This document shows positions 20,801 through 32,528 of a stretch of DNA of 64,000 nucleotides, piece by piece (the stretch's first letter is position 1; every line of letters begins with the position of its first letter). The DNA is taken from the NCBI GenBank assembly GCA_029378245.1, contig JARKIF010000027.1, positions 682,001-746,000 of the forward strand, written 5' to 3'. This stretch comes from Roridomyces roridus. Its lineage: Eukaryota; Basidiomycota; Agaricomycetes; Agaricales; Mycenaceae. The notes below the pieces were generated by a model, which did not search any database, was not told the DNA's origin, and saw only the letters and a list, made by a program, of their open reading frames with translations. A program made the position numbers and the translations under genes.

Positions 20801-21643
20801 CAGGTGCGAATGTAGTTTTGCGGGATCCTGGAGGTCCTTTATATCACTGGGCCAGGGGAATGGACGGTCCGCTGGTGAGGGAGTTGTCGACTGCCATTTC
20901 TCCCGGTGGCCCTGTCGGAAAAATCATCCAAACGGAAAAAGAGGACGTGGAGGTCTACTGATCATAACAGTCCTCGTGAAACAACATATAAAAGGTCATC
21001 CGTTGCTCAGTTGCGGTCCGTGGCCGATCCGCGGGCACGAGAGGACTGAATCCGTGCTATTTTTGTGGGGTCGAGGTTAATTTGAGATGCAGCTAAAAAT
21101 GTACAACATATCCGACAGCACGGATTGGAGTGCAATAGAGATGCGGAGTATCTTGATGCCACGACATTCAGGTGGTGGGGATTTGCTTATATCCGAGGTC
21201 GGGGAATTACAGTAGGACGCTCCGTGGCCGATTGAGTGAGCAGGAGACTGAGAGAACAAGAACAAGAACAGGAACAGGACCATCACTTTAGTCGTGGGCC
21301 ACATGGGCCACATGTAGGACCGAGGCTTGACCGAGGCGATACTAGTGGGTTTGCAAGGGAGTGCCCAATCAAAAGCAAGTAGAGCGAATGCAGAGAGGGA
21401 GGACTCAGAGGAGCAAAAGCGGAAGCGCAGAACAAACAGAGGGATCGAAGTGGCGGTGTAGAACAGTGAAGATGACCCCAGGTCGCATTTCCGCTTCATT
21501 GGCAAAACGGAGAAGAGGAAAAAGCCCTACGCGATGATCCGAGTCATGACTCATCGTTGATGCGCCTCTATGGAGCACGTGATCAAGATGAATACGGGCA
21601 GCTTCCAAGTACTGCCAACTTCCAAGTGCATACATCTTTTTGC
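20801..21643. other. Intergenic, no gene seen
   Basis: Holds the polygalacturonase promoter region and a short AACAAG/AACAGG repeat near 21255. No frame on either strand shows recognisable protein character. Confidence 0.35.
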
Positions 21644-21984
21644 ATCACAGCCCACCGCGCTGTGGTGCCGGCATCAAAACACCCAAATCTTTTTCGCACT
21701 CCTCCCATTCCCGCCACACCACCTCGGCATGACGCGCCGACCTTGCTTCGAAGACCGCGGGGAACTCCAAAGGTCCGTTCGTGATCTGCAAAGATGATTT
21801 AATTTATTAATTAAGCAAAATCACCGCTGTTGAAGTAAAGGTACACGCACATCCCCGATGAACGCCTCATCGCCGGCCCCGTACTCAAAAGGTTGGTCGG
21901 ATTTGCGGATATTGAATGCCCACAGGATCATGGCGATGTTGATCCATAGGGTGCGTTCGGCGAATGGGGAGCCCGGACATACTT
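21644..21984 (-). pseudogene. 3' exon fragment of a cytochrome P450
   Basis: Minus-strand reading begins with the heme-loop end VCPGSPFAER and goes on to WINIAMILWAFNIRKSD, PFEYG; after a frame change or intron it reads PLEFPAVFEARS, EVVWREWEECEKD and ends at a stop at 21644-21646. It is parallel to the last two exons of the intact P450 at 6350-8602 (VCPGQPFAER, WINIAMMLWTFDIRKS, PLEFPAVFHPRS, EVVRQEWVNCEKD). All upstream exons are absent. The fragment begins right at the exon boundary. Confidence 0.8.
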
Positions 21985-22305
21985 GAACTTCCGCACCTTC
22001 CCCATCTCGTTTCGTTGGATCTTCAAATCCGACCATTCAATGCCCTCCTCCCACCGGCGCTTCCGGACCTTTTAGTCTCCAACGCAGCCGCGTTACCCGC
22101 ACTCCGCACCCTAGCGTCAGGTGGATATCATCATGATCCCCGTGCTCGCGCAGCGCATAGCAGCGGGATTGAACATTGAATTGAAATACGTCCTGCCGGA
22201 GCCATATATTTAACGTGCCGCCCTCGCCGAAGTTCGAGCCGTATCTCCTCGAAGACGGGAACGAGGTGTACAGGGATTCTGAAGTGAATTTGGGGAATTT
22301 CTAGT
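21985..22305 (+). pseudogene. Possible leucine-rich fragment next to the P450 relic
   Basis: Plus-strand words such as LELPHLPHLVSLDLQIRPF and ALPALRTLASG near 21975-22130, and PPSPKFEPYLLEDGNEVYRD near 22213-22270 ending at a TAG near 22304, resemble the tail of a fungal F-box/LRR protein. Frames do not join cleanly. I take it as a gene remnant. Confidence 0.3.
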
Positions 22306-22536
22306 TGTCTAGTTTTGAATGCATCTACGAAGCCTCGGACTTTGACAGCTCTGAGCTAGTTACTCGCGCGACATTGGTACATATACTGTGCTCAACTCCA
22401 AAAGACGCGATGTGGAGGGCCTTGCGTGCTCGACCTCGGAATACATCGGGTTTCGAGACGAATACCGGGAAATGTGTTCAGTGAAACATGTGGATCGTAG
22501 TAGACTCGGATCTGCAGAACGAAAGGACAGATAATG

Positions 22537-22881
22537 TCAAATATGGCCATTGACACAGGAGACAGTGCCAATGCCAAACTGAGAGAAGAGGCTACCGAGC
22601 GCGGCGGTGTAGTCCTTCGCAGCGCGCGATGCAGGCCCGGAGGATTTGTCGGTCTTGGACCGAGTCTTCCCGAAAGAGACGCTGGGCGCCTCTCCGCCGA
22701 GGCTGTAGGAAGATTGTAGGGCTTTGAAAGCCGCCTCGTAGTCTTTCGACTGGGTGGTAGAGGATGTAGAGGAGAGGCGAACGAAAGAAGTGGATGAAGC
22801 AGCGGACGTTATGGTTGCAGATTGACTGGCGGGGTCGAAGTGACTGGATATGTATTGTCCGTCGAGAGCTGATCCTTTTAT
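22537..22881 (-). CDS. 3' exon of an unrecognised Ser/Thr-rich gene
   Basis: A frame without its own ATG begins after a TAG splice acceptor near 22882 and runs about 115 codons to TGA at 22537-22539. It contains DGQYISSHFDPASQ, a Ser/Thr stretch, then QSKDYEAAFKALQSSYSLGG and AAKDYTAALGSLFSQFG, two copies of an AlaAla-(Phe/Leu)-KALQSS / GSLFSQ-like helix. Upstream exons probably lie at 22950-23230 (Pro/Ser-rich, many possible splice sites), but I cannot fix them. No family recognised. Confidence 0.4.
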   Translation of the reverse strand: MKGSALDGQYISSHFDPASQSATITSAASSTSFVRLSSTSSTTQSKDYEAAFKALQSSYSLGGEAPSVSFGKTRSKTDKSSGPASRAAKDYTAALGSLFSQFGIGTVSCVNGHI

Positions 22882-23928
22882 CTACGTCGGGGATGGCTGC
22901 GGATGAGATACAGCGCAGTCCAGACTGCAGGAACGTCTCCGCGGCAGCTTTTCACCAATGGCTGGACCACGACGGCTGCGCTAACTGCGCACTCCGCCGC
23001 GGATTGGACGAGATTCGGAAGAAAACGGAAGCGCATCGGGCTTGGAAGAGGTCAGGGAGTCGGATGAGATGGGGGGGGTATTTGTTGGGACGAAGACTGG
23101 ACTGGGCCGAGGCGTTGCCAAGACGGGAGGAAGACCGAGCCTCGAGGAAGAGGGTAAGAGACGGGAGCAATGGCGGGCGCCGGGCATCAGTTCGGGTGCT
23201 ATCTTCTTGATGCGCCACCACGACCATCGCGATTCGCGGCCGCTGCAGCTTTGAGACGCTACGCCTGGACTCTCATGAACTGCGTCTCAATCCAGATGTA
23301 TAAACCACAGAATAGTCAGGCCATCATCCGGGTCTATATACCGCCTGTATCCCTGACGTGGCGCTCGACACTCGAGACTGAGCCTTCAAGACTGGACTCT
23401 GACAATGATTCGCTGTGCGTCTTGCAAAACCTCCCTCGCGGCTGCGGCAGTTTGTCTTTCGGGTTCCCTGTCTTTCCATTGCTGCAGAGCTGTGGCTAAC
23501 TGGTGCTGTCTGGGTTGACGCGATTTACAGTGTACATTGCCTCAGTCACAACGTACGGAGGTCGATCGTCGACGTCACTTCGTTCTAAATTCTCATGTCG
23601 GCGAAAATGGAGTTGCGAGTACCTGTGTCTCGTTGCATTCCATCGAAAGCGAGGCGGTGACTGGCATTAATAGTATCGCGGCGATAAGATCAGGTCCAGG
23701 TAATGGGCACACCGATTTCACGTTGAAATAGTCACTCACTTTCAATCATCCAAGTTGGCTATCTGCTTCAGTCAGCACCGAACTTCGACTCACAAAGACT
23801 TGGAGAGGGTTTATTTGGCGGCTAAAATTGGGCGTGCCACGACGATGCGGTGTATCCAGTGCCGTACGTCGCTATAAGAAGTGCCCGGGAAGCAGCGCCA
23901 ATGAGTGAAACCTCTCCTTTCCACCCCC
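22882..23928. other. Poorly resolved stretch
   Basis: Probably holds upstream exons of the minus-strand Ser/Thr-rich gene (22950-23230). An ATG at 23410 opens a short Cys-rich peptide (MIRCASCKTSL..) that may be a small signal-anchored exon, but no continuation could be supported. Nothing else is recognised. Confidence 0.25.
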
Positions 23929-26859
23929 ATGTCCCTCTCCGAACTCTTTCCCGTCGACTTGGTACTTCAGGATGAGGGTGCCGATTGGACAAGTGTCGTA
24001 CCCTACGACCATCGATCGAAGCTAGAGATCATGAGTGCAGGTAAGACATCCCCGGCTGTTTTGGCGGACGTACTGACCCCATCTTCTTAGATGGTAGTGT
24101 TGTTGAAGCTGAGGAGGGACTTCGACACCGATTTCCCAGAAGCAAACAAATGGAAAGAATCACGCCGGAGGTGAGTGCTTTATATGGATGGCCCGTCCAC
24201 AGCAATTAATGCTCGGAAGACTTCTCGCCACGGTCCTCTGGAGCTGCTGGGAGAGGTCGTTTCTCGGCCCGAATCTTCTCTGCACAACGGTCAAATTGGA
24301 CGGCGATCGCTGGTCGTGAAAGTCATCAAACGGAGCAAGAGCGCTCGGACGGTGCGTCAGGCAATGTGAATCATGCTGGATGTGGGGGCTGATACCATTG
24401 AAATATAGAATTTCGGGACGACAATGAGTATGTCTAAGGGCCTGTGGTATGTCTTTGGCAATCCTGTCAGATTCTCTGGGCCAAAAAAATGTATCTGCAC
24501 ATCAGGCATCCAAACATCCTCCACATATCCACCGTGTCTTCACCGAGCCCATCCGAGTCGCCAGGTCTTGTCCTCTATTCAAATGGCATGACGTCTATTT
24601 GCTATGCATGATCATTGGCATTCTGACGCCGTCGACTAGCCTCCCGTTTGCAACCCGCAGAGGTTCCGCTCGCAGCTGCGCTTGAAACAGATCCCTTCAA
24701 CGGCCTCACTGCTGGCCTCGAACTAGTTCGTTCAACACTGCTACCTAGTGATCTTGTTCTGAATTCACAACATCATGTAGGTTGCGGCGCTCGCTGTAAG
24801 TGATCCACCCAGAGACATCCTGTTTGATATTCAATTTCTTGGCGCATCACAAGTCTGGAATATCCTACTTGAATGTTAGAGGAATAGTCCCAGAAGTTGA
24901 GGTACGCTTTCATATATGTACACACGCCGGTCTCGCTGTCTTCTCACCGTTCTTCCGTTCAGAACCTGGTTATCCTTCGAGACATCGATAAAAGATTCCT
25001 AATTGACATCGATTCACTCACGAGGAATGCTGCCCGTGGTCAAGCCGATTCAGATGCGGAGGGATTGCTCAATTCCCTTTGTTGCAATGTGAGTCCCACG
25101 TTTCCTGAAGACGGCCAGTCCATATATGCGTAACCAACACACCTTTAGATCTTGACGGCGGCCAACCATATTTTGCTTGATTGTGAGCAGCCTCTGCGCC
25201 ATCCGTCTGAGCTATGTAGCCAATACTTTGCAGCGTGCCACTCCGCATCCCTGGACAACATCTATTCTCCAGTTATGCGACGAGAATATGTTTGGACAAA
25301 TATCAAGCGTGGTCCGGGATCCCTTGGTGCCGTTTGTCGTCAAGCACACCTCCAACGGCGCAATTTGCCTGCGCCCCTTGATGACATGACAAGTACACAT
25401 CGCTGCGTCAATGAAGTCCGCTCTGGGGTTATCCCCCATGTCCAGAGCAACGACTTGGTGACGTTCTTTCCCCTACTACAAATCGGCTGTTTCTGCGACT
25501 TGTGCCATAATCTTGTTGGAACATCTCATGAAACGTTCCGGTGCACATGTGGCGAGACCCGTGAGTCACCCCCTGAATCATCACGACGGCGCTCATGTTT
25601 ATATATCGCCAGTTCCGGGGTCGAGGGCGACGGTGCGATGTCGAGAATGCAAAAGCTGGAGCCACAGGGACTGTGTTGGCGATCCTGATGACTTCATCTG
25701 TGCACATTGTCTTCCGTCGACGGCCCAGGTCGGAGCCACGCTGGGAGATTCGGACACGCAAATACACCACCGCGCACCGTGGATAGACGTACCCCCCACT
25801 GCTGAAGACGAGGACATGCCGACGAGAGAGGATCAACTCGATCTTTGTTGTGGATCGCCGTGTAAGCTGAATGTACTGGGCGACTGGAATCCTCACCTAG
25901 TTTGCACAGACCTTTGTCGTGGTTCCTGTATTGGCAATCCAAACAGATTCTCGCAGGAGCTCCCTCTTGATTTTTTTCTTCGCGTGTAAGTTTCATTTTC
26001 TGGTTTATTTCCGTTCTGACAGTCCATCCGATTTCAGGTGGAAGCACTCTTTCTCGACGTGTCTCAACTTCTTCGATTCTATATACATGATCACCTTGCT
26101 CGGCCTTCCATCCCGATATCGCAAGGACATGCTGCATGCCCAAATTCTGTCCGGCAACACTGAGAGAACTCACCAAACGTATGGACGCTGGATAGCCGAA
26201 TGGAGTCAGATGGGGACCGCCGCCGGGGTGCTCTTCGGGTCAGCGTCCGAGTCCACTCTGAGACCACGCACTAACCGCATCACAGCATGTTGTTCACTAT
26301 ACTGCAGTTACCCGGCGCCTCATATGACCCCTTGGTCCGCATCCTTGTACAACTCTCAATGGTCTGCCTTTTCTTTGGTGCCCTGTTCGCTTTGCTCTTT
26401 TCGATCACATTCGGACGAGTCATCTGCGAGCACGAGAGGTTTGAGTGGATACACGTATGTCTGGAGCATTCAATTTCTTCTTGACTAAGAGACTTTTTAA
26501 CAGCGAGGCTGTGAGCGAGGGACATCCAATCACTTTTGGAACCCGTGGATTGCGCTGTCTATGCCCCTTGCCTGGATCATATGGTGATATATCCAATGCT
26601 ACTCGCCTGTGTGTTCAATTTTTGACGCAGAGTCAACTACAGGGGCGTGTTCTACTTTGCTCTCCTGGTCCTCGCGTTCCTTTGGCGCTCAGCCGCTGAT
26701 ACCAAGGAGGCAAATATGACGACTACAACCAGTCCATCCTTATTACAAGGAATAGGCCCGCAAGTTATGACAAGTTCGATATTTGCTTTAGGGACATTAT
26801 ATCTCGGTTTGATTATTGCCACGATGCGGGACAATGGGCGGCAGGTCGCAGCCGAGTAG
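23929..26859 (+). CDS. Kinase-like / PHD-finger / multi-pass membrane fusion gene
   Basis: A long chain of short exons that splice in phase. Start MSLSELFPVDLV at 23929. Kinase-like signs: RRSLVVKVIKRSKS (beta-3 Lys), HPNILHISTVSS, ISYLNVRGIVPEVENLVI and FLIDIDSLT, which sit like the catalytic-loop and DFG regions, but HRD and DFG are not conserved, so I expect a pseudokinase. A middle part has FRCTCGET, then, after an intron (about 25561-25610), VRCRECKSWSHRDC and DDFICAHC: a PHD-type zinc finger. After an intron at about 25988-26037 the frame continues to four hydrophobic segments (GVLFGMLFTILQL, MVCLFFGALFALLFSI, WIALSMPLAWIIWGVFYFALLVLAFLW, SSIFALGTLYLGLIIA) and stops at 26857-26859. If the intron near 25988 is not used, the first protein ends FFLRV and the membrane part is a second gene. 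Family unknown. Confidence 0.5.
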
Positions 26860-27100
26860 AACAATATTTATACCGATCAGCGATAAACCCAGGCTATACA
26901 TGCGAGTCGGATATTCGAACAGAACCCCAAGTCCTTGCACAAGCGTAGCGACGTGATCGCGTGTCTCACATGACCGTGAATGCCGGCATCGATCCACATT
27001 TGTTTGTTCGGGGCCATCAATCTCTTTGTCCAGAACGATCATCGTCTTTTGTCTCCGTCAAGCCTCTTGTGCTGATTCTCTGTGTCTGAACACGCTTGTC
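26860..27100. other. Spacer upstream of RCE1
   Basis: Short spacer; contains the presumed RCE1 promoter. No other feature seen. Confidence 0.4.
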
Positions 27101-28019
27101 ATGGCCTCCGCCCATCCGCCGCTCTCCATGCACACAGCTCACCTCCTCGCTCTGGGCTTCTCAATTACCTACGTCGGCTCTTTATACGTGGCAAAGAACG
27201 CCCGAATCCGCGTCAACGCGTACGATGCACGACTCAAGTTCCAGCCCGGCGGCAGGGACGATCCTGCTGTTATCCGAGCACGTTTGATGGCGGTGACGAT
27301 TGCATGTGTGCTTAGCTGTGGTGTCGTTTATTATCTGCTGGTCGCTGCGAAGGTACGTAGCCTGTATACCGTCCAATTGCGATACTGAAGCTTGGGATAC
27401 AGATTCAAGACCCGATGGTGACGACGATGCGGCTACTAGGCGTCCAATGGCCTCCCAGCGTCCTGTCGTGTCTGCAGACGCCCTTGCTCTTCATTGGTCC
27501 GATATACGGACACTACCTCGCATCGGCGCTTCCAGGGCAGAAGCATTACTCCTTCAAATATCATTTCGTCGATACTTTCTTTAGTTGGGTAGGATTTCGG
27601 AATTACTTGTGGGTGAGTGGGTTCTTGCATTTCCACCAGACGTGAAACGATGAAACGCAGGCTCCGCTCACGGAAGAAATCACATTCCGCGCTTGCGTAC
27701 TTTCTGTGTACGCTATGGGAGGCGCTAGTCGCTGGAAGATGATTGCCTTTGCGCCGCTTGTTTTCGGGCTCGGTGAGCTCAGCTCAAAGATTATCTAGCT
27801 GCAACCTTACTTCGGTTTGCAGCGCACGTCCATCATGGTTGGGAAGTTTACAAGCAGCTTGGCAGTACACCCGCTGCCTTCAATCGCGCGCTGGTCTCTG
27901 CCGGTGCGTTCTTTCGAGTCAATCCCAACATCTATAACCATCTCCCCAGTCTTCCAAACAGCATATACGACCCTCTTCGGTGCTTACGCGTCATTCCTCT
28001 TCCTCCGGACGTACTCCTC
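27101..28019 (+). pseudogene. RCE1: CAAX prenyl protease RCE1, 3' end missing
   Basis: Endoplasmic-reticulum protease that removes the last three residues of prenylated CAAX proteins such as Ras. Exons 27101-27352, 27403-27612, 27661-27772, 27823-27903 and 27950 onward splice in phase. Seen: N-terminal helix MASAHPPLSMHTAHLL.., PLLFIGPIYGHYL, the glutamate motif APLTEEITFR (EExxxR), FGLAHVHHGWE (first catalytic His) and FQTAYTTLFGAYASFLFLRT. In the family this is followed by a helix with the second catalytic His and Asn (H-x-x-x-N). Here, about 20 bp after FLRT, the sequence turns into an F-box paralog instead. The enzyme therefore lacks two active-site residues and its last helices. Presumably a complete copy exists elsewhere, since the gene is normally single and important. 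Confidence 0.85.
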
Positions 28020-29150
28020 GTGCGGTTTACAGCGGAAAGCCATCCTCCTCATCCCCGCATATTCAATCTACTGGCGGAGTGTTCGCATCGATGGGAAACC
28101 GCCGATTTCTTCTGTTCCTTGAAGGGCGTGGATACATCGGCCTTGCGAGGCCGATTACCCCGTCTCAAGGATTTCGAGAACACCTGCGAAGTTCGCCTCA
28201 ACCACTGCAAACCTGTGGTGCCGCTGGACTTTCTCGGCGCGGCTCCGTGTTTGAACAGGATCGTGATTCCTGTGCCGCTGCTGCACCCGGAGACATTCAT
28301 GGCCATCCGCAAGCAGATCAACATCTTGTCGCTCATCGTGATGCCGCTCCAAGAAGAACTTCACACCGTATTACGCTTGGCGTCCGACCTACCCGATGCA
28401 GCCCAACTCTGCCTCTCATTCGACCTTGACCCCTCGATTATGCCACGAAATTGGGACCCAGCGTTGTCCCTCCCGTCTATCACCAGCTCCCTGAAAGCTC
28501 TCGGGTGCAGAGTACTACTGTGCTCAGCCGATGCGGAGGCGATGCCCCACCACTTAAGCTCCGTATTCAGCCAGCTTTTCGACAGCCTCACTCTACCCAA
28601 CTTGGAGGGATTGTACCTCGGATACGAGGCCTATCCTAGGTTCACGCTGAGTTGGGCTGGCGCCCAACACTCGACATTCCTCGGTCTATGCGATCGCTCC
28701 GGTTTCGGACGCTGCCTGAAAACACTACGTGTGTCTGAGGTGCGCGTCTCAGAGCAGCAATTGGTGGAGATCCTGTCTCTCCTCAACGTGCTTGAGCGCC
28801 TCGAAGTCGGGGATTCACCCACCCACGACGACTTGCCGGTCATCACCGACAGCTTTCTGCACGCCATGACCACGATGCGCGAGGATTCGGGAAACACACT
28901 TGTGCCTAGCCTCGCCGAGTTGTCTTGCCTTTCCCGGCTTGCATTCACTCCCGAGGCTTTCTTGGATTTCGTCGTCTCCAGATTGACGAACGTCGGGGCA
29001 AAGTTCCAAGTCTCTCTGTATCCTGCTGCGAACAGTGACGCAGAGGTCTTCCTCGAGCCCACGGTGCACACGCTGTTGCGTCAGCTGGCGGTTGACCACC
29101 GTCAATTTTATTATCTGTCGGACAAGCAGCACAGGCCGATGGAAATGTAG
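28020..29150 (+). pseudogene. F-box family paralog 1, lacking its F-box
   Basis: The frame runs open for 376 codons and matches residues about 118-485 of the paralog at 35464: HPPHPRIFNLLA, HRWETA, SLKGVDTSALRGRLP, RLASDLPDAAQLCL, FDLDPSI, SQLFDSLTLPNLEG, CLKTLRVSEVRVSEQQL, KFQVSLYPAANSDAEVF. The F-box and the first 117 or so residues are absent; homology begins near 28036 right behind the RCE1 exon. So it is a substrate-binding half without the SCF-docking half. It is intact as a frame and might be expressed from the RCE1 promoter as a readthrough, but no in-frame join with RCE1 is evident. Confidence 0.8.
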
Positions 29151-29774
29151 CTTGTTTAAATATGTGGTCTGACTTCGAGTAATCTGTGAATTCAAGATCA
29201 CCGTGACTTCAGCTTGAACGGAGTCCAGTGTTTGGAATATTCACCAAGAACTGGGGAAGCGAACTCGGCGATCAGAGATTGACCGCAGCGCAGTGAAGCC
29301 ATTGAGCGAAAAATTTGGAGTGGGATGATTCTCGACCGTCATCCATCCCCGGGGCTGTCATTCATCCAAACATTCTTAGTACTATCGTTCCATCGGACAT
29401 CGGCTCCGAGGCTGCCATTTTTGGTAATTGCCGATGCATTAGCTAAGCTTTGAAATTTTTCCTCTCCTCCCACCTGACTATGTAACGGTCTCTCGCTGCT
29501 GACTTTGCTCGCTGCTGACTTTGGCCGACAAGAACGAACCTACCTTCCGGCCTACTAAGTGCTCCCAGTGAACGTCGAGGGCTGCAGATGGTGCCCTTGG
29601 ACGATGCCAATGCCGATGCACGTCGCAAGGCCAGGGAGTCGCCCCGTCGTCCTCTTTGAGGATGCTGGTGCTTGCGGACACGCGCGATCGCGAACATGAT
29701 GCTTCCGCGGAAACATTTCAAGCGATCGAGGTTCATTGACGGCTTGGGCGTAAACCCCTGTCGGAAACAACCTA
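29151..29774. other. Intergenic, no gene seen
   Basis: Short 3' region of the F-box fragment, then unassigned sequence up to the TA target of the pogo element at 29773-29774. Confidence 0.4.
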
Positions 29775-32463
29775 CAGTAGAGTCGCTCATATGGAATATC
29801 GTCGGGACGGGCCCGAAGGCTATTCCATATGACGGTTATTCCACAGTGGATATTTCATTTATTTTTGAATTATTTTTGATAGATCAAAAGAATAATATTT
29901 ATTTCGACAAAAATCCATTTATCCCGCAGCTACTTTATCCACGACGACAAGGTCGTCTGGATCCAGTCTGGATCTTGCTCTCCTCACCCTCCTGTGCCAT
30001 CGCAACGCGGAAACTCCGCAGGTGAGTGCCCAGTGGCATGGCCATCTCCAAATCCGGCCTCTCGCGCAACACCTTCTCGAGCAACACCGCGGCATCCAAA
30101 GCATCCTTCCTGCTGAACACGAATCCCGGCTCCTCTGGCTCCTCGTCTTCCTCGTCATCGTCATCTTCTTCCTCACCCGCCTTGACGAGTTCCACGATTT
30201 CCCGGATGCCGTCTTTGCCGTCAGAGAAGGAGAGATACTCGGTGTCAAGATCTTCGCGCTCCATCAACGGATCTAGCAAGTCGTCAAGCGTCGGCTCATC
30301 TCCTCGCAGGCAACGACTCTGCCGCATCGTCTGGAGAACCTCCTTCAAACCCTCTTCCGCGTCTCTCAAATGGCGATCCCTGGCAAACTGGGCTGGAAGC
30401 GAAGCACCTCCAGCGACGACGGTGAAGTCCGGCATAAGATCGCGCACCGCTTGCTCGGCAGCAGCGCTATCCCCTTCCGCGTCCATGACAGCAGCAAGGG
30501 GCTGGCTCCACTCGGACGCGACGAAAGCATTACCGAGGACAGATCGAAGCTTGTCCTCGGCCTGCGGGAGGGACATCGCGTCGTCTGAAGCAAAAGCAAG
30601 AATCACCTCCCACGCGCGCTCTGTGGGGGATGCCGGCTTCACCTTGGATATCGGTGGTGCAGCAAGCATTCCGGTGTCACCGTCGCCATCGACCTCGAAT
30701 TCCTCGTCCGTGTCTGAATCAGGTGCGTCGGCGTCCACAAAGACGTCCTCCCACTCGTCGTCATCGGCAGGACAGATTCCCGTGTGGCTCCAGCAGTTCG
30801 CAATCGTTGATTGCGACACCTCGTTCCAGGCAACACCCAAGAGTCTCATTGCGCTCAAAATGTCGATTTTGAACGGGTTGGGGTCGTTCTCCTCGTACAG
30901 GTCGAGTGAGCGAATGGCAAGAGCACGCCGATAATACGCCTTGAGGCAACGAATGATGCCGGCGTCGCATGGCTGAACATAAGAGGTGAGGTTCGGCTCG
31001 AAGAATTCCAGACGAATGTTGGTCGGTTTATAGGCGACGTCGTGTCCCGAGAAATTGTCGACGGTGAGAATGATGTGTCGTTTCTCGCGCTTCATCTTGC
31101 GGTCCAGTTTGCGGAGATATCTGGGGGCTGTGAGTATGAGCCATGATATGCGGAGATCGAACTCACTCGTCAAACAGGACCGCTGTCATCCACGCCTTCT
31201 TGTTGTTGCGATAATACAGCGAGGGCCGCATACGGGCGGGATCTTGCCCTTTGAAGCACCGAGGCCTCTTGAATTTACCGATGAAGAACAGTTCCTCCTT
31301 CTCCGTGCCCGTCGAGTTGCATGCAACCATGACGGAGATGCGAAATTTATCTTGTTTCTGGCCAGGAACGGGAGCCGAGCACAGGGTACGATCGGGAGGA
31401 GCAGACGGAAAGAAACTCGTCTCGTCGGCGTTCCAGCGATCCTCCGGGGCGTACGCAGCCATAAGTTTCTTCATGCGGATCTTCTCCGCTGCGACGGCCT
31501 CGAGATCGACAGAGCCGGCCTCCCCGTGTCGCCTACGCTCGCTGAGTTTGTAGCTATGCAAGGTGAGATTTCAGCTCGGGGATGAGGACCGAGGTTAAAT
31601 TGACGCACGCTTTTTTGAAAGAATCAAGCCACCCCCCTCCCGTCAGCCGCTGTTCCTCGGGGATGTCCAGCGCCACTTCAAAACGTTTCCGCTGCTCGAT
31701 GAGCATCGGACCCGTCACAGTGTGTCGTTTCCGTTCCATATCCTGTACCCAGAGTCCCAGAGCTTTATCCACCTCAGGAGAAGTGACCACTCGCGCGCGT
31801 TTCATCGACAAAACATTCGGCTCTCCTGTGGCAACCGTCGCGCGGATGTGATCCTTCTGCTTGAGCTTCTTGGACAGGGCAGACTGGCCGAACTGCAGTT
31901 TTCCGCCCGCCTTGTCCGGACGCAAGTTGAAATAGGCGACGACTTGCTTCGGGCTGAGGGACTTGTGGTCGTCCATGTAATCGAAGACTTGGATCCAGTC
32001 ATGGTACGTGAGGTCCTGTCGCTTGTCGTCTGATGCAAAGCGAGCGGTTGTGCGAGGGGCGTTCTTAGTGAGCTTGGGGCCGGGCTTGGCCGATGGCTTT
32101 GTCAATTTGTGTGGGTTCTTGTCGCTGTCGCGGACTTTGCGCCGTTTCTCAGTGAATGTACGGGTCATAGGGAGAAAGGAGTGATGCTCTCTGCGGATTA
32201 TCCAGTTCATTATATACTGTAGTAGACGAACAATGGTGAAATTAAGCGTTCGCGAACGGACAATGGCCCAAATCAATATTCCCATCAACTCAACTTGCCA
32301 TTTTGGGCTACCGCACTGTGGAATAATGGGCTCGGCAGCCTATTCCATATTACAGAGCACGGTGAGTGGAATAATTGGCTGTTCCCGACCTCGGAGAAGC
32401 CCAAATCCGATTCCATATGACGGTTATTCCAGATGATATTATTCCATAGCAGCGACTCTACTG
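29775..32463 (-). mobile_element. Pogo-type (Tc1/mariner superfamily) DNA transposon, apparently complete
   Basis: Ends CAGTAGAGTCGCT on both sides in inverted orientation, flanked by TA at 29773-29774 and 32464-32465, the target of this superfamily. Behind the terminal repeats, the 20-bp word TTCCATATGACGGTTATTCC occurs near both ends in the same, not inverted, orientation (29822 and 32411), together with further TATTCCATA words, probably transposase-binding sites. It contains one full transposase gene. Total length 2689 bp. Confidence 0.88.
29935..32168 (-). CDS. Pogo-like DDE transposase with CENP-B-type helix-turn-helix
   Basis: Three exons (31609-32168, 31167-31553, 29935-31120) add to exactly 711 codons including stop. 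The N-terminus (start MTRTFTEKRRK) is basic, followed by a helix-turn-helix region (YHDWIQVFDYMDDHKSLSPKQ, QSALSKKLKQ) and a CENP-B-type second helix block (WVQDMERKRHTVTGPMLIEQ, WLDSFKKAY). The DDE_1 catalytic domain has WNADETSFF (first Asp), ILTVDNFSGH (second Asp) and YVQPCDAGIIRCLK (third Asp). The tail is long and acidic (DAPDSDTDEEFEVDGDGD, EEDDDDEEDEE), unusual in length for the family. No stop or frameshift was found, so it may be active. The upstream Met at 32288 lies in the terminal region and is not used. Confidence 0.88.
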
Positions 32464-32528
32464 TATCACCTATCCTCACCCATGAGTGACGAGCAGCCAT
32501 TCGCTTACAGGGAGAGCAACGAGCGGAC

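Noticed and set aside
29443..29790. Minus-strand frame of 115 codons
   Set aside because: Crosses the pogo terminal repeat and target site, so it cannot be an old gene; Arg/Ser-rich composition.
30026..30934. Ser-rich plus-strand protein of 302 codons
   Set aside because: Shadow of the pogo transposase gene on the other strand; the Ser runs mirror the acidic tail codons.
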